64,000 bases of DNA. Source: Ananas comosus. Taxonomy: Eukaryota; Streptophyta; Magnoliopsida; Poales; Bromeliaceae. The stretch covers positions 1-64,000 of the forward strand of contig NW_017893436.1 in NCBI RefSeq assembly GCF_001540865.1, in the 5' to 3' direction. Shown here in pieces: positions 45,792 to 57,592 of the stretch (positions are counted from its first letter, which is position 1; every line of letters starts with the position of its first letter). The notes beneath the pieces were generated by a model. That model saw nothing but the letters and a program-made list of their open reading frames with translations, was not told the origin of the DNA and did no database searches. Both the position numbers and the translations under genes were made by a program.

Positions 45792-48700
45792 TTATTCCTC
45801 AAACAAGTGAGGATGATGCTTTCTCATCAGATCCTCGAGTTCCCAGGTGGCCTCGCGATCATCATGATTGCTCCACCGGATCATCACATAGGGAATCTCG
45901 CGATTTCGTAGCTTTTGCACTTCTCGGGCGATAACCATCACTGGAAACTCCTCGTAGCTCAAGTCTTCTTGAAGTTCCGGCGGCTCGTATAGCATCGCAT
46001 GCTCGGGATCATGAATGTACTTGCGAAGGTTGGAGACATAGAACACATTGTGTACATCCGCGAGCTTCGGCGGCAAGGCAAGTCAATAAGCAACCGTGCC
46101 AACTCGCTCCAATATTTCATAGGGTCCAATGTACCGGGGACTTAACTTTCCCCGTACTCCAAACCGTTTCACACCCCCATTGGCGAAACTTTTAAGAATA
46201 CGCAGTCACCCACCGCAAATTCTATGTCTCGATGGCGCCTATCAACGTAGCTTTTCTGTCTCGACTGTGCCGTGAGCAATCGCTTGCGAGCAAGGCGGAC
46301 TTTCTCTTCCACTTCTCACAACACGTCTGGGTCGAACTCTGCACGCTCACCCACATCGCTCCAGTGTATAGGAGACCGACACTTCCGCCCATAGAGGGCC
46401 TCGGACGGTGCCATCTCTATACTAGCGTGATAACTATTGTTGTAGGCGAACTCGGCCATCGGCAGATGATCACACCAACTTCCTTTATAGTCGATGACAC
46501 ACGCTCGCAACATATCCTCCAGAGTTTGAATGGTCCTTTCTGTTTGCCCATAGGTTTGAGGATGGAATGCTGTACTAAAATCGAGCCGCGTGCCAAGGGC
46601 TTCCTCCAGGCTTTTCCAGAAGTGTGAAGTGAACAGGGGGTCGCGATCCGACACGATCGATTTCGGCACCCCGTGCAGTCTCACTATCTCGTCAAGATAC
46701 ACCTGCGCCAGTTTGTCGCCTGCCCACGTGGTGTGGATCGGCAAAAAGTGAGCCGACTTCGTCAATCGGTCCACAATTACTCATATCGCATCGTGGCCGC
46801 CAGTTGAGCGAGGCAAGTCGACCACGAAGTCCATCGATACATCCTTTCATTTCCAAACGGGGATTGGTAGGCTTTGAAGCTTTCCCGCTGGAAACCGACG
46901 CTCGGCCTTTACTTGTTGGCATAATAAGAACTTAGCCACGAAGCGTCCAATATCACTTTTTATTTCCGGCCACCAATAGTGCATTTTTAATCCTTGATAC
47001 ATCTTGGTGCTGCCCGGGTGATCACAATAAGGCGACCAATGTGCCTCTTGCAAGATTAGCTCTCGGATCTCCTCATTATTCGGCACACACCATCGATTTC
47101 GGAATCGAAGTGCACCATCAGCGTCTACCATGAAATCGCCGCCACGACCATTCTCGATGTCGCGCCGCACCTTTTGGAGTTCTGGGTCCGCGGGTTGCAG
47201 ATTCTTAATTCTCTCCAACAAGGTCGGTTGGACAACTAGTGCCGTCAATTGAGCCGGAATCTCGGGAGCAACCACCTCAATGTTCATTCGCTCCATGTCC
47301 AGCCATAGGGGTGTTTGATTTGTAACCCCCATAGCGAGGTTCTCCGCCGACTTCCTACTCAGTGCATCCGCGACCACATTCGCCTTCCCCGGGTGGTATA
47401 GGATATCCATATCGTAATCCTTTAGTAGTTCTAACCACCGCCGCTGTCGCATGTTGAGCTCTTTCTGTGTAAACAGATATTTTAGGCTCTTGTGGTCGGT
47501 ATAGATCTCACAATGGGCACCGTACAAGTAGTGCCTCCATAGCTTCAAAGCGAAGATCACCGCTGCCAGCTCCAAATCTTGAATGGGGTAGTTCTTTTCA
47601 TAGCTCTACAGCTGACGGGATGCATAAGCAATTATCTTCCCGTTTTGCATCAAAACACACCCCAATCCAAGATAGGAAGCATCGCTGTAGACCACGAAGT
47701 CTTCGCCCTGCACTGGTAGAGCGAGTGCCGGAGTCGAAGTCAATCTTTTCTTTAACTCTTTGAAACTCTGGTCGCACTCCTCGCTCCAAACGAATTTGGT
47801 GCCTTTCTGAGTCAGACGGGTAAGTGAAATTACTATCTTTGAAAAGCCTTCCACGAACCGTCTATAGTAGCCCGCCAAACCCACGAAGCTTCTAACTTCT
47901 GTGATGTTCGTTGGACGCGGCATATCCTTGATTGCCTCAACTTTCCTCGGGTCTACTGAAACTCCACCCGCAGAAATCACATGCCCTAGAAATGCGACCT
48001 CTCGGAGCCAGAAGTCACACTTCTTTAACTTAGTATATAGCTTCTCATCCCGAAGGACTTGAAGCACAATCCTGAAATGCTCGGCATGTTCCTCGTCACT
48101 ACGAGAATAGACCAATATGTCGTCTATGAAGACTATGACAAATCGGTCCAAATACTTCCTGAAGACACGGTTCATCAAGTTCATGAATGCCGCTGGAGCA
48201 TTCGTGAGTCCCAATGGCATGACCGTGAATTCATAGTGTCCGTACCGCGTGCGAAACACGATTTTCTGCACATCCTCTGGCTTGATCTTCAACTGGTGAT
48301 AGTCGGACTGCAAATCTATTTTCGAGTACACACACGACCCCTACAACTGGTCGAACAAATTATCGATTTGGGGTAGTGGGTACTTGTTCTTGATCGTGAC
48401 TCTGTTCAACTCTCGATAATCCACGCAGAGTTGAAACGATCCGTCCTTCTTTCGAACAAATAACATTGGGGCTCCCCACGGCGATACACTTGGCCGGATA
48501 AACTGTTTGTCGAGAAGATCTTGCAACCGACTTCTCAATTCTTTCAGTTCTGCTGGCGCCATTCGGTACGGAGCCTTTGAGATCGGTGCGGTTCCGGGAA
48601 TCAAGTCCATGATGAACTCGACCTCCCGATTCGGCGGTATCCCCGGTAACTCCGCAGGAAACACATCTGGGAACTCCCACACCACTGATAACTCCTCTAA

Positions 48701-49216
48701 TGTTGGAGCTACTCGATCCACTTCCACAACAGTTGCCAAGAACGCTACGCAACCGCTATTGACCAACTTTCTTGCTCTCGTCGCCGACACCGTCGCGGCG
48801 AAGCACGAGCTTTGACAAGCCCGATAAGTGAACTCCTTCTGTCCTGGCTCACGAAACGTAACCACTCTGCTCTTGCAGTCGATCGTTGCGTGATACTTTG
48901 AGAGCCTGTCTATGCCCAATATGACGTCGAACTCTTTAAGGTTCTTGAGTTCAAGCATCCTAATGGGCATTATCCAGTCGCCTACTTGTACTGGACACGA
49001 TTTACATTCCGTGTAAGTGTTAAACGTCGACTCAGGGCCCTCAACTCGCAACTTGCCATCACTCGCCTCTATGAGTATGTCATGCATGCGTGCGAATGAT
49101 CTACTGATAAATGAATGCGTGGCTCCTGTATCAAACATAGCCCTGGAGCAAACTCCGTTAATTAAAACCATACCTGCCACTAGGCGATGCTCCTCTGCCT
49201 CCGTAGGCTCCTCGGC
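45792..49216 (-). pseudogene. gypsy2 pol (broken)
   Basis: The protease [10 protein letters not shown] is at ~49,135. The RT has [30 protein letters not shown] and the catalytic FIDDILVYS at ~48,127. RNase H shows [10 protein letters not shown] (~47,685) and [10 protein letters not shown]. The integrase contains SDRDPLF and TERTIQ; in its zinc region the first cysteine of the CxxC pair is replaced (FLLCQQVK). The end at 46,076-45,792 is the chromodomain-like tail ending HHPHLFEE. Stops interrupt near 48,340 and 47,605; frame changes occur around 46,850 and 46,100-46,300. The order and motifs fit Del/Tekay, about 75-80% like gypsy1 by eye. It is not functional. Confidence 0.88.
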
Positions 49217-50475
49217 TTAGACCTGAGTGGCGAATACCCGTCCGCTCGGGGCCGATCGCGCCATCTCGGGCTGGCGCGGCATCATCGCACGTCCCGCCGA
49301 CACGGTCGTCGGTGGAACTCCTCTATAGTGAGCCGGAATCGCCAGCGTCGATGCAGTGGATGGGGTAGGTGAGGCTCCTCCTCCCGGCCAATCCCGTACG
49401 AAGTGCCCCGGTTGCCCACACTTGTAGCACCTGCCTTGGCGCTGCTCGCAACGCGACACCGGGTGGTCTCCGCCACATATGACACACCGTCGCGCTCCAC
49501 TGCCCTTTGGCTGAGCCCGCGGATACTTCGGGGGCTTCTTGGAACATGCTTGTCCCCCCGAACCGCAGCCTTGACGCTTCTTGCCTTTGTCCTTGGACTC
49601 GGCCAACATCTCGCGCTTCTCTCGAACATGGGAGTCACCGTGCTCCGCCTAAAGCGCTCGGTCGAAGACCTCCGCGAAGGTCGTGAGTTTAAGTATCTGC
49701 ACGGCCTTGTAGATCCCTGGCCGAAGTCCTCGTAAGAACCAGTCGGCCCGATCCCGATCATCTCGTACCACATCCGGAAACAGTCAATGATGTGGGAGAA
49801 CTCCTTCTCATACTCCGCTACTGAGCGGTCCCCATGCTCCATCTTGCGAAACTTCTCCTGGAGCTTCCACTTCAATGTGTCGGGGAAATAATTGGCGAAC
49901 ATCGCCCTCTTGAACTCCTCCCACAGCATCGGTGGAAGATCAGAAGGCCGATCTCGCTTCACGCGCTTCCACCACACCTTTGCCGCCTTCTCTAAGCAGT
50001 GGGTGGCAAGATACACCTTATCCCTCTCCAAGGTACGTAAGTCCTCGAAGAGCGTTTCCATCGAGTCAACCCACGACTCGACCATTGCCGGCTCTACCTT
50101 CTCGCCCTCGAAGATGGGCGGATGAAACTTGTTAAACATGATAAGAGCCGCCAACGCACGATCCCCCTCCACGTCTTCGGCCGTTACATCGGGTGTCGCC
50201 GATCCCGACGCCGCTAGAGGTACAATTGCCGACGGGGGACGTGCCACCACCGGGACTGCCGCTATACCCTCACCCTCTGCCGCTTCGGGTACACGAGTCG
50301 AGGGTGCAGGCGAGCCACCGCCTTCAGTCACCGTCGCGGCCGCTGCCTCAACCTGCCGCTCCAAAAGCTGCTGGAGCCGCTCGAATCGGGTCTCCTGGCG
50401 CTGCACCATATTGGTCAATGCGGTCACTTGCGCCTGCAACCGATCCATCTCGTTCAGTTCAGCCTGCTCGGGCAC
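49217..50475 (-). pseudogene. gypsy2 gag (broken)
   Basis: The start at 50,475 gives MPEQAELNEMDRLQAQVTAL with an N-terminal coiled coil, then an alanine/proline linker. The gag domain is at residues ~125-235 (FHPPIFEGEKVEPAMVESW; KAAKVWWKRVK). The frame shifts near 49,770. The zinc-binding part is read in a second frame (49,609-49,217): CVICGGDHPVSRC, then CYKCGQPGHFVRDW, where the last cysteine is tryptophan. It is unlikely to make a working Gag. Confidence 0.85.
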
Positions 50476-50874
50476 CTCAAGAGGCGGTGCCGGATCTCGT
50501 ACTCGGGCGTCCCCTTGGCACCTTTAGCTCCTGAAGTGCAATCGCACGGTTAATTATCTTAACCGATTACATCGTCGAAATTACGACACATAACGACTCA
50601 ACAACAAAATCGGGCGGAAGCACACAAGTGTACTCATTCTAGACTCTTAGTATCATGTCGTCGGCCGCCGACATAACCACCTCAAATCAAGAACTAATAC
50701 CACTTGAATCCATCTCTAGTAGCTACTAGAGATATATTACCAACTTCGACCCAATCGAATCACTTCTGCCGTCGTTATAGGTTCATGTTCCACTCACGCA
50801 CCTATAGCCTTAGGGTTTACCAACCTAGGGTCTCCTAGGTCATCCTAGACTTTCTTTCTTTACTTGCTCTTATT

Positions 50875-50886
50875 GCTCTAATACCA
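50875..50886 (-). other. Primer-binding site of gypsy2
   Basis: TGGTATTAGAGC on the element strand, one mismatch to the tRNA-iMet complement, five bases from the LTR. Confidence 0.85.
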
Positions 50887-51018
50887 TAACCTGTCACGCC
50901 CTCGCCCCGAAACCCCTATCGATTTGGCATGGTTCGAGCACGACGAACGGACGCCGAACGGACAGCACCTCCCCTGTCCGCCCAAGGCTCAATAACAGAT
51001 CGAGTACAAGAATTTACC

Positions 51019-51594
51019 TGTAACGACCTAGCCCACTAGCAACAATAACTCGTTGGGCCTAGCCAATAGCCCAAAATGCTTAAGCCCAGTTATTATTACT
51101 AGTGTCTAAGTCTCTTATAAACCCAATGACAACCCCATTCCCATCCGATGTGGGATTATTGGAATGTCACAGACTCCCCCGTTAAGGCCCTGACGTCCTC
51201 GTCAGTCCAATCACATACACAGCCCAAGATCACCAAGCGATGTGAGATCACCAAGCGATGTGAGACTCGTCTCGCTAGTCCGTTATCTAGACCCTGGCTC
51301 AGTCGAGACTCGCTACACATGTCCAGCTGGTGAACCGGCTCTAATACCAAATGTAACGACCTAGCCCACTAGCAACAATAACTCGTTGGGCCTAACCAAC
51401 AGCCCAAAATGCTTAAGCCCAGTTATTATTACTAGTGTCTAAGTCTCTTATAAACCCAATGACAACCCCAACTCGTTGGGCCCAACCACCGGCCCAAAAT
51501 GCTTAAGCCCAGTTATTATTACTAGTGTCTAAGTCTCTTATAAACCCAATGACAACCCCATTCCCATCTGATGTGGGATTATTGGGATGTCACA
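51019..51594 (-). mobile_element. Complete TRIM element
   Basis: The TSD TTACC is at 51,014-51,018 and 51,595-51,599. Its 3' LTR is 51,019-51,171 (153 bases) and its 5' LTR 51,352-51,594 (243 bases); both read TGTGACA...GGTCGTTACA on the minus strand. The interior is 180 bases with a primer site at its start (TGGTATTAGAGCCGG, 51,335-51,349) and a polypurine tract (ACGGGGGAGTC, 51,172-51,182) before the 3' LTR. No protein is coded; it must borrow all functions. The 5' LTR is longer because of a 90-base tandem duplication. Confidence 0.93.
51380..51559 (-). repeat. 90-base tandem duplication inside the TRIM 5' LTR
   Basis: 51,380-51,469 (ACTCGTTGGGCC...GACAACCCCA) is repeated at 51,470-51,559 with only a few differences. 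The 3' LTR has one copy, so it arose after, or during, insertion. Confidence 0.9.
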
Positions 51595-53199
51595 TTACCC
51601 AGGATTTTAAATTCTATAAGTACACAATCAACGGGGCACAAACAATGCCAAGAACAAAGAGCAAGTAATCCACATGATACACAAGTGAAATAAAAAGAGT
51701 TTTTACTATTACATTAATTGCATCCAATTACATCACATTCTTTTACATTTATATTTTTCTCCAAAATGAATACATGTTCATCAAGTACATAGCTCTCCAA
51801 GTCCTCACCTACATGAATCTCTCTCAAATATATAGGTGCTAATGCAAAAGGAAAGCTACTACTCTACCAATAATCCTCACTGGTCGGGCGCGATGCTCTT
51901 GCCGCGGTCCTCACCCGGCAAACCTGTACCTAGCCCTGGAAATAGAGTGGGGTGAGAACTATCTTCCATAGTTCCCGTGGGCTCGGCCGCCAACTCCGCC
52001 GATCTCCCCACTAGGTCCAAGTGGGCATAAGTAACAACGAGATAGATAGATATATATCAAAGCTGTAAAGACATAATAGAAAAACTATGCTCTTGGAACT
52101 AAGGCCAATATTCTCTTGGAACTCATCTATTCTGACAATCATGGATAATTACTTAGCTATACTAAGTTTATTGTTCACGAGTCATTTACTAGGGAATCCA
52201 CCTATCCCTAAGTTCACGAACCTCTAGTGTCAAATACACTACATAATGCCACTCGTTCTGTTCTTTAAACATTTAGATGCCACTCTTTACGTCACAAAAT
52301 AACCATCGAGTTCATCTCTTTCCTTTAGCACTATAGGATCCATGTTCCGACCCAATCCTTACTTATCCATTTCACCAAGTATTCCATGCACACTAGGTTA
52401 ACATTTAGAAGCATAAGGAAAAGGTACCACCATGCAATCCTATAATTCAACATGCAAGAGATGAAAATCATGTATTTCTAAGACATAATAGAGAGTTTGG
52501 TTGCTTCGGGATGTCAGCCCCCACCTTTTGAGGGTACGAAGGTTCTAGAAACGCTTCCCAACAAATGTTACGACGAGGTCTCGGCCTCCTTGGTCCAAAA
52601 CGGCGCTCAATCGGCTATATTTCGTCGATAGCTTTTCACCCGCTCGACGAATAAAAAATCCGACTTCGCCCCCGCGTTTAGACACCTATCAATTAGGTTT
52701 ACAAGCCACTAAATGACATCAATCTCATCATTTGTCAAAAACCCCCATTTGGGTGCCCTAGGGTTTACATCTTGCAATTTGCACTATATAACCCTAGCTT
52801 CTAGCTCTATTCCACTATTAATGGTGCTAGAGATCCATTTGACCTCATTTCAAAAGCCAAAAATCCAAAAACCCTAAGTTCTACCATTAGGGTTCAAGAG
52901 CATACCTCTAGGTTAGCTCAAATGGAGAGAAGAGGAAGAGGAAGATGCTCCAAGCCTTCTCTAGCTTGCTCTCCTCCTTCTTCTTCTTCTTCTCTTTTCC
53001 TTCTTCTCCTTCTCTTTTCTTTCTTCTCTTCCTTGAGAGAGAGAGGGAGAGTTAAGGGAGAGAGAGTGAGGGGTGAGAGTGGAAATGAGAGAGGGAGAGA
53101 GAGCCCTTTGCTCTCTATACTCTCTACTAAGGCATAATTGCAGCCAAGCCCCTCAACTTTTCATTTCTCAAACTGCTCTGCCTGGGCAGATTTCGCGCG

Positions 53200-53435
53200 G
53201 AGGGACCGGTCCCTGAGGACCTTCCCAATTTCACGCGTACGGGAACCGGTCCCTGCCCGAGAGACCGGTCCCTCGGAGACCGGTCCTCCCGATGAGGGAC
53301 CGGTCCCCGAGAGCCTTCTGCCTGGTTGCGCTTACGGGAACCGGTCCCTCTAGCCATGGACCGGTTGCATCAGCTATCTGCTGCAACCTCAGCTACGAGG
53401 ACCGGTCCTTCCCTGCCAGGGACCGGTCCCCGAGA
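53200..53435. repeat. GGGACCGGTCCC palindrome array, gypsy2 5' LTR
   Basis: About nine ACCGGT cores in 235 bases. It is better preserved than in the 3' LTR copy, where some cores read ACTGGT or ATCAGT. Confidence 0.85.
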
Positions 53436-54481
53436 GCAGAATCTGCCAAATGCATATTTTTGCATTTTTTGCTCTCGCGGACTCGATCCAAAGCACTTTT
53501 TGTGTTTTGGACATCTCTAGCTTCTCCGAAGCCTATTCGCTCGACAATTAGTCGATCCTAGACGAAGTATAACTCTCGGATTTCGAGAATTCACTTCCTT
53601 ACATCTGCGGTGCGGACCAATAGAGCATATGTTTCTGATTGGGTATTGTTGGACTTGTCGTCCGGTTGATGCATACATACAGTAGCGGTAGTTATTCATT
53701 TATACATCTTATTCCTGTATTTATCGCTGCTACTGTATTATACTTACCCATACATTTGTTATTCTCCTTGACTGTTGAGTACCCTATGCCCTCGTCGGCT
53801 TGCGGTACCCATTGGGAGGGGAGACATGTGTACATGTTCTCACCCCCCACCCCCCTTTCAGGTGGCATCGCGGGTCCTAGTAGGATGGTTCGTGAGGAGC
53901 GTATTTAGCGATTGGTAGAGCCACCGTCCCGCTATTTGGTTAAAACTCTTAAACTCAGTTTCTTTTAAATAAATGACTTAGTATCTATGGTTCAGTGATT
54001 TATTACTTTTGAATTCATTTGGTTTTATGAATGTAATAAAGGATTTATGATTTTTACAAAATGAAAATGATTTTCTAACCCTCGTGATAGCTAGTTTTAA
54101 AAGGAAATGGTTTCCGTGTGGGAAACGATTTTTAAAAAAATTTTCTGATTTTTTCTGGATATTAGTATTTCAAAACGAGTTTCCGGATAGGAAACATTTT
54201 GAACTTATAGATGTGGATTTATAAAGATTTGTGATGAAATAACTGTGGATGTGAATCGTGAATGAATGTGGATGTTCATATGTATGGTTGTATCTTATCG
54301 TGTATCTTGTACTTGTGCGACGCCGTGCAAATACATGAGAGACTCTCTCCATGTGAACAGTGGACTCCCTATATTTGTGGCGGATCTGGCATGCCCTGGG
54401 GGTCAGGTTTTTCAAAAAAAAAAATTTTTTTTTGCACTTCTACAATGACTTTTGTACCAAAAATGGACCACAGGGCGTGAC

Positions 54482-56114
54482 AAATGACCAAAAATTCAAA
54501 TTGATAATCGGTACTGTTGAAATTGATCTACACTATTACAAATATTTAGAAACCGAATTTTGTAATTTTTAAAAATCATTATCAATTCCATCGAAAAGTT
54601 GAAAAATGAAAGGTTAAAAATCACTTATTTTCTTATTCACTTATTTGTATACCAAATAATCTACTACTTCCTATTCTTATATAGTCCAGTTATCAATAGA
54701 TATAATAAAAGGGGAACTTTACTGTGGCCACGCGTCGACCTATCAGCGTCCCCCGCTCTTCGATCCCTTCGCCAGCGCGCTAGGCACGGGCGGGGGCTCT
54801 CTCTCTCTCTCTCTCTCTTTCTATCTTTCTCTCTCTCTCCCTCTCTCTCTCTCTCTTTCTCTCTTTCTCTTTATCTCCCTCTCTCTCTCTCTTTCTCTCT
54901 GCCTCGCGTGCCCGCGCGAGGGGGTCGTGGGTCAAGAACATGCCGGCCCCCCCCGGCTCTCTCTCTCTCTTCCCCTCTCTCCCTCTCCCCACCCCCCCGG
55001 TTCCCATTTCTCTCTCTCTTTTCCCTTCTCCTTTTCCCACCCCCGCTTCCTCTCGTCTCTCATCCACCTTCTCTCTTTCGGTAGCGCGTCGTGACGCTGG
55101 GCGAGTCTGCCCGCGATAGCAGGCCCCCACCACCCGGGCGACTCTCTTTCTATTCCGGCCTTTCCTTCTCCCTACCCCCCTCCTCGGCTTTCCCTCTTTC
55201 CCCCCTCTCTTTCTCTCTCCCCGGCTCTCTCTCTATCTCTCCCCCTCTCCCCACCCCCCCGGCTCCCTCTCTATCTCTCTCGCGTGCGCGAGCGCTAGCG
55301 GCGTGACTGGGCGCCGGGTGACCGCCCCTCTGCACACGTAGCAGTGGGAGACGGAGGTGCGGGCGAGGGCGCCGAGCTGGGGCGCTGGCCCGGAGCTGGG
55401 GTGCGGCGTGGGCTGGGCTTCGAAGCTGCTGCGGTCGATATGGTTTGATATAGGAATTTTTTTTTTTTTTTTTTTACTTTTGCTTGGACCTGGTCTATAG
55501 GACTGGTCCAGATGACAGCTCTTCATGGTGAAGGATCATAGTACTTTATTATTTATCAATTGAAAAATAAATTAAAAAATAATAATAAGTTGTAACATTA
55601 GTGAGCATCCTAACGCTTCGTCGCGTTCTATTTTAATTTTCCGACTTTCATGTTCGACATCTGGCATTCTAAATTTAAAAAATAATTTACTTGAGTATTC
55701 ATAATCGTTTTAATTTATAAATTCAATCACGCATTTTGAATTTTAGAAATAAATTAAAATTTAAAATTAATTATAAGTTTAAATTTGAATCAAATCAAAA
55801 GTTAGTTTTATATTTGAATTGTCTTCTCAATTTTATATTTTAATCTTTTAAAAAAATTACATTTAAAATTTTTGCTTATTATTTCCACATTTTAATGTAA
55901 ATTTATAATATATATCTTTTCGTTTGAATTTAAATTATAAATTCAATTTTATGTTTTAAGGTGCAAGCTCAATTTCAAATTATTTTTATTTTGTATTTGA
56001 ATTTGAATTTTATTTTAATTATTGAATGAGAGAATGAAAAAGAGTTAGAGTGAGATATAGAGAGAGAGTTTGAGATAGAACATAGAGGGCGGGGGAGAAC
56101 GTACCATTGTATGG
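54482..56114. other. AT-rich DNA with CT-rich block (54,795-55,290)
   Basis: After the L0 end the DNA is AT-rich, then GC- and CT-rich with long (CT)n and CCCC runs, then AT-rich again with many AAATTTAAA-like words. Open frames in the CT block are serine/leucine or arginine/glutamate runs caused by the repeat. I see no gene. Confidence 0.6.
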
Positions 56115-56333
56115 AGTAGGGCTAGAATACTTTTACAAGTATCACCCAAGTGATACTTGTGTATTTTTAGCCCTTGGATGGAGAGATGTGAGGTTGAGAT
56201 GATGGGGGTAGATAGTGGTAGGTGGAATAGTATTTGATCCAAGGGCTATTTGTAATCAAAAAGTAGATCCAATGGCTAAAAACGTGATAGCAACATGGGG
56301 ATGATACTTGTAAAAGTATCCTAGATCAACTCC
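56115..56333. mobile_element. Mutator-type MITE
   Basis: Inverted ends: GGCTAGAATACTTTTACAAG and CTTGTAAAAGTATCCTAGAT. The flanking repeat CATTGTATGG at 56,105-56,114 and 56,334-56,343 is a 10-base TSD, the MULE range. Its TIR resembles the MITE at 25,285-25,540. Confidence 0.85.
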
Positions 56334-56343
56334 CATTGTATGG

Positions 56344-57545
56344 GTTACTTTTTGTGTCCATATATTCATGAATTTGTATACGTACATCGACATTGTTCTT
56401 TGAATGAGCCGAATGACTAATTCTTTTGCCTGCAGAAATGTGTTGCGAACTTTTGTAGGTGTAGGCTGATATCCACAAACAAATATGTAAGTTTGTATTT
56501 GTTTGTTTAATTATTGGTGCTCATTTTATTCTGGAAACTGCAATTCCTGTTTGTAACTTAATATACAGTATATATATACTTAGATTTAGATATATTTTAA
56601 TCGATTTATATGCAGGCCGTATTGGTGATTCCCTTATCATGCTTGCCGAACCTCAAACTTTTATAGATGCAAGTGGTGAGTCTGTAAGTAGATGCCTCTA
56701 ACCCATCTAAATTATGTACAACTATCTGAAGCAATTCTTATTATAGTTCTATTCCAGTTTTATGATGCAAATTAGGGCTTCTTCATGTAGGTTGGTTCGC
56801 TGGTTTCATATTACAAGGTACCACTGAATCAAGTACTTCTGGTATATATATCATATTATTGTTATGCAACTATTGATGTTTAGTTCTTACTATTAGTTTT
56901 TGATGGGTTTTAGTTCTGTTACTTTGCAGATGTATGATGACTTAGATTTACCTTTTGCAAAATTGCGACTACTATAAAATGTCGAAACTTAAAATTTAAA
57001 TTTTAACATTTGAAATTAAAATTTCAACATTTAAAATTTAATATTTGAATATCTTAAATTCAATCTATAATTTAATATTTACAATATTGAATTTTGAAAT
57101 TTAAAATTTTAAACTTAAAATTTAAAATTGTATATTTTTCCTTAATTACTAAAACTAAATTTTAAAATTTTTCTGNTGTTTTAAATTTTAAATTTTAGTT
57201 TCTAAATTGTAGATTTTAAATTTTATACTATTCAAATTATAAAGTTTAAAATTTTAAAAATTATATATATTAATTTACTAAATATATCATGGAATGTCAA
57301 ATTACCTAGCTGAATTCCTAAAAATTCAAAATTACAGCGAGTTATTTGATGTATATAAAAGTTTAGAATTAAAAAAATTAGGAACCAACAAAACTCTATA
57401 TAAAATTATATATTCAAAATATACAAACTGAATTAAGATAAAATGTATTTTTTAAAATTTAAATTTTCAAATTGTTAATTTCAAATTTTAGGATTTAAAC
57501 AAAAGGGAGTTAGAAATTTTAAATTTTAAATAAATTACATAAATT
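56344..57545. other. AT-rich stretch with exon-like pieces
   Basis: Short segments bordered by AG and GT occur, for example after ATGCAG at ~56,615, reading GRIGDSLIMLAEPQTFIDAS before GTAAGTAG. I do not recognise it. From 56,980 the sequence is a long low-complexity mix of AAATTT words. One base (57,176) is undetermined (N). Confidence 0.35.
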
Positions 57546-57546
57546 T

Positions 57547-57574
57547 TCCGCCGCGAAGCGTGGGCCTACACTAG
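57547..57574 (+). mobile_element. Possible Helitron 3' end
   Basis: CCGCCGCGAAGCGTGGGCC forms a GC-rich hairpin-like sequence in otherwise AT-rich DNA. After CTACA the end reads CTAG followed by T, the CTRR|T end with upstream hairpin typical of plant Helitrons. The 5' TC end was not found. Confidence 0.4.
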
Positions 57575-57592
57575 TATGTAATAAAGTTTGAT

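Larger units (their letters stand above)
27114..53603 (-). mobile_element. gypsy2: complete Ty3/gypsy chromovirus (Del/Tekay type), split by three insertions
   Basis: The LTRs begin/end TGTCACGCCC...CTTACA on the plus strand. TCTGC at 27,109-27,113 and 53,604-53,608 is a perfect TSD. Read on the minus strand the order is 5' LTR (53,603-50,892), primer site (50,886-50,875), gag, protease, RT, RNase H, integrase, polypurine tract and 3' LTR. The 3' LTR is split by gypsy1 and copia2, the 5' LTR by a TRIM. RT and RNase H sequence and LTRs over 2 kb fit the Del/Tekay lineage. It is dead: several stops and frameshifts. Confidence 0.92.
50892..53603 (-). repeat. 5' LTR of gypsy2, holding a TRIM
   Basis: It runs TGTCACGCCC to CTTCCTTACA on the plus strand, with the TRIM at 51,019-51,594. 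Without the TRIM it is ~2.1 kb. Compared with the 3' LTR it lacks ~360 bases at 52,091. It supplies the empty sites that prove the gypsy1 and copia2 insertions in the other LTR. Confidence 0.92.
1340..54481 (+). mobile_element. L0: long gypsy-type LTR (family X), 5'-truncated, split by nested insertions
   Basis: Joined pieces are about 1,340-2,180, 13,579-14,230, 17,886-18,864, 26,796-27,113 and 53,609-54,481. Each piece continues in register with the two other copies of this family in the window (L1 and B). The end is GGGCGTGACA at 54,472-54,481, the same terminus as L1. About 340 bases at the 5' end, present in L1 and B, are missing. No primer-binding site follows the end, so it is a solo or 3' LTR. 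Every interruption is bounded by a TSD: ATTCT, CGTAAAAC, ACT and TCTGC. The rebuilt LTR would exceed 4 kb, which is very long. Calling it gypsy rests on the shared terminus only; no internal domain of this family is present. Confidence 0.8.

Noticed and set aside
54770..55300. Serine/leucine-rich and arginine/glutamate-rich open frames
   Set aside because: Translations of a (CT)n/(GA)n microsatellite block.
57176..57176. Undetermined base N
   Set aside because: A single ambiguous call in low-complexity AT sequence, a sequencing or assembly matter and not biology.
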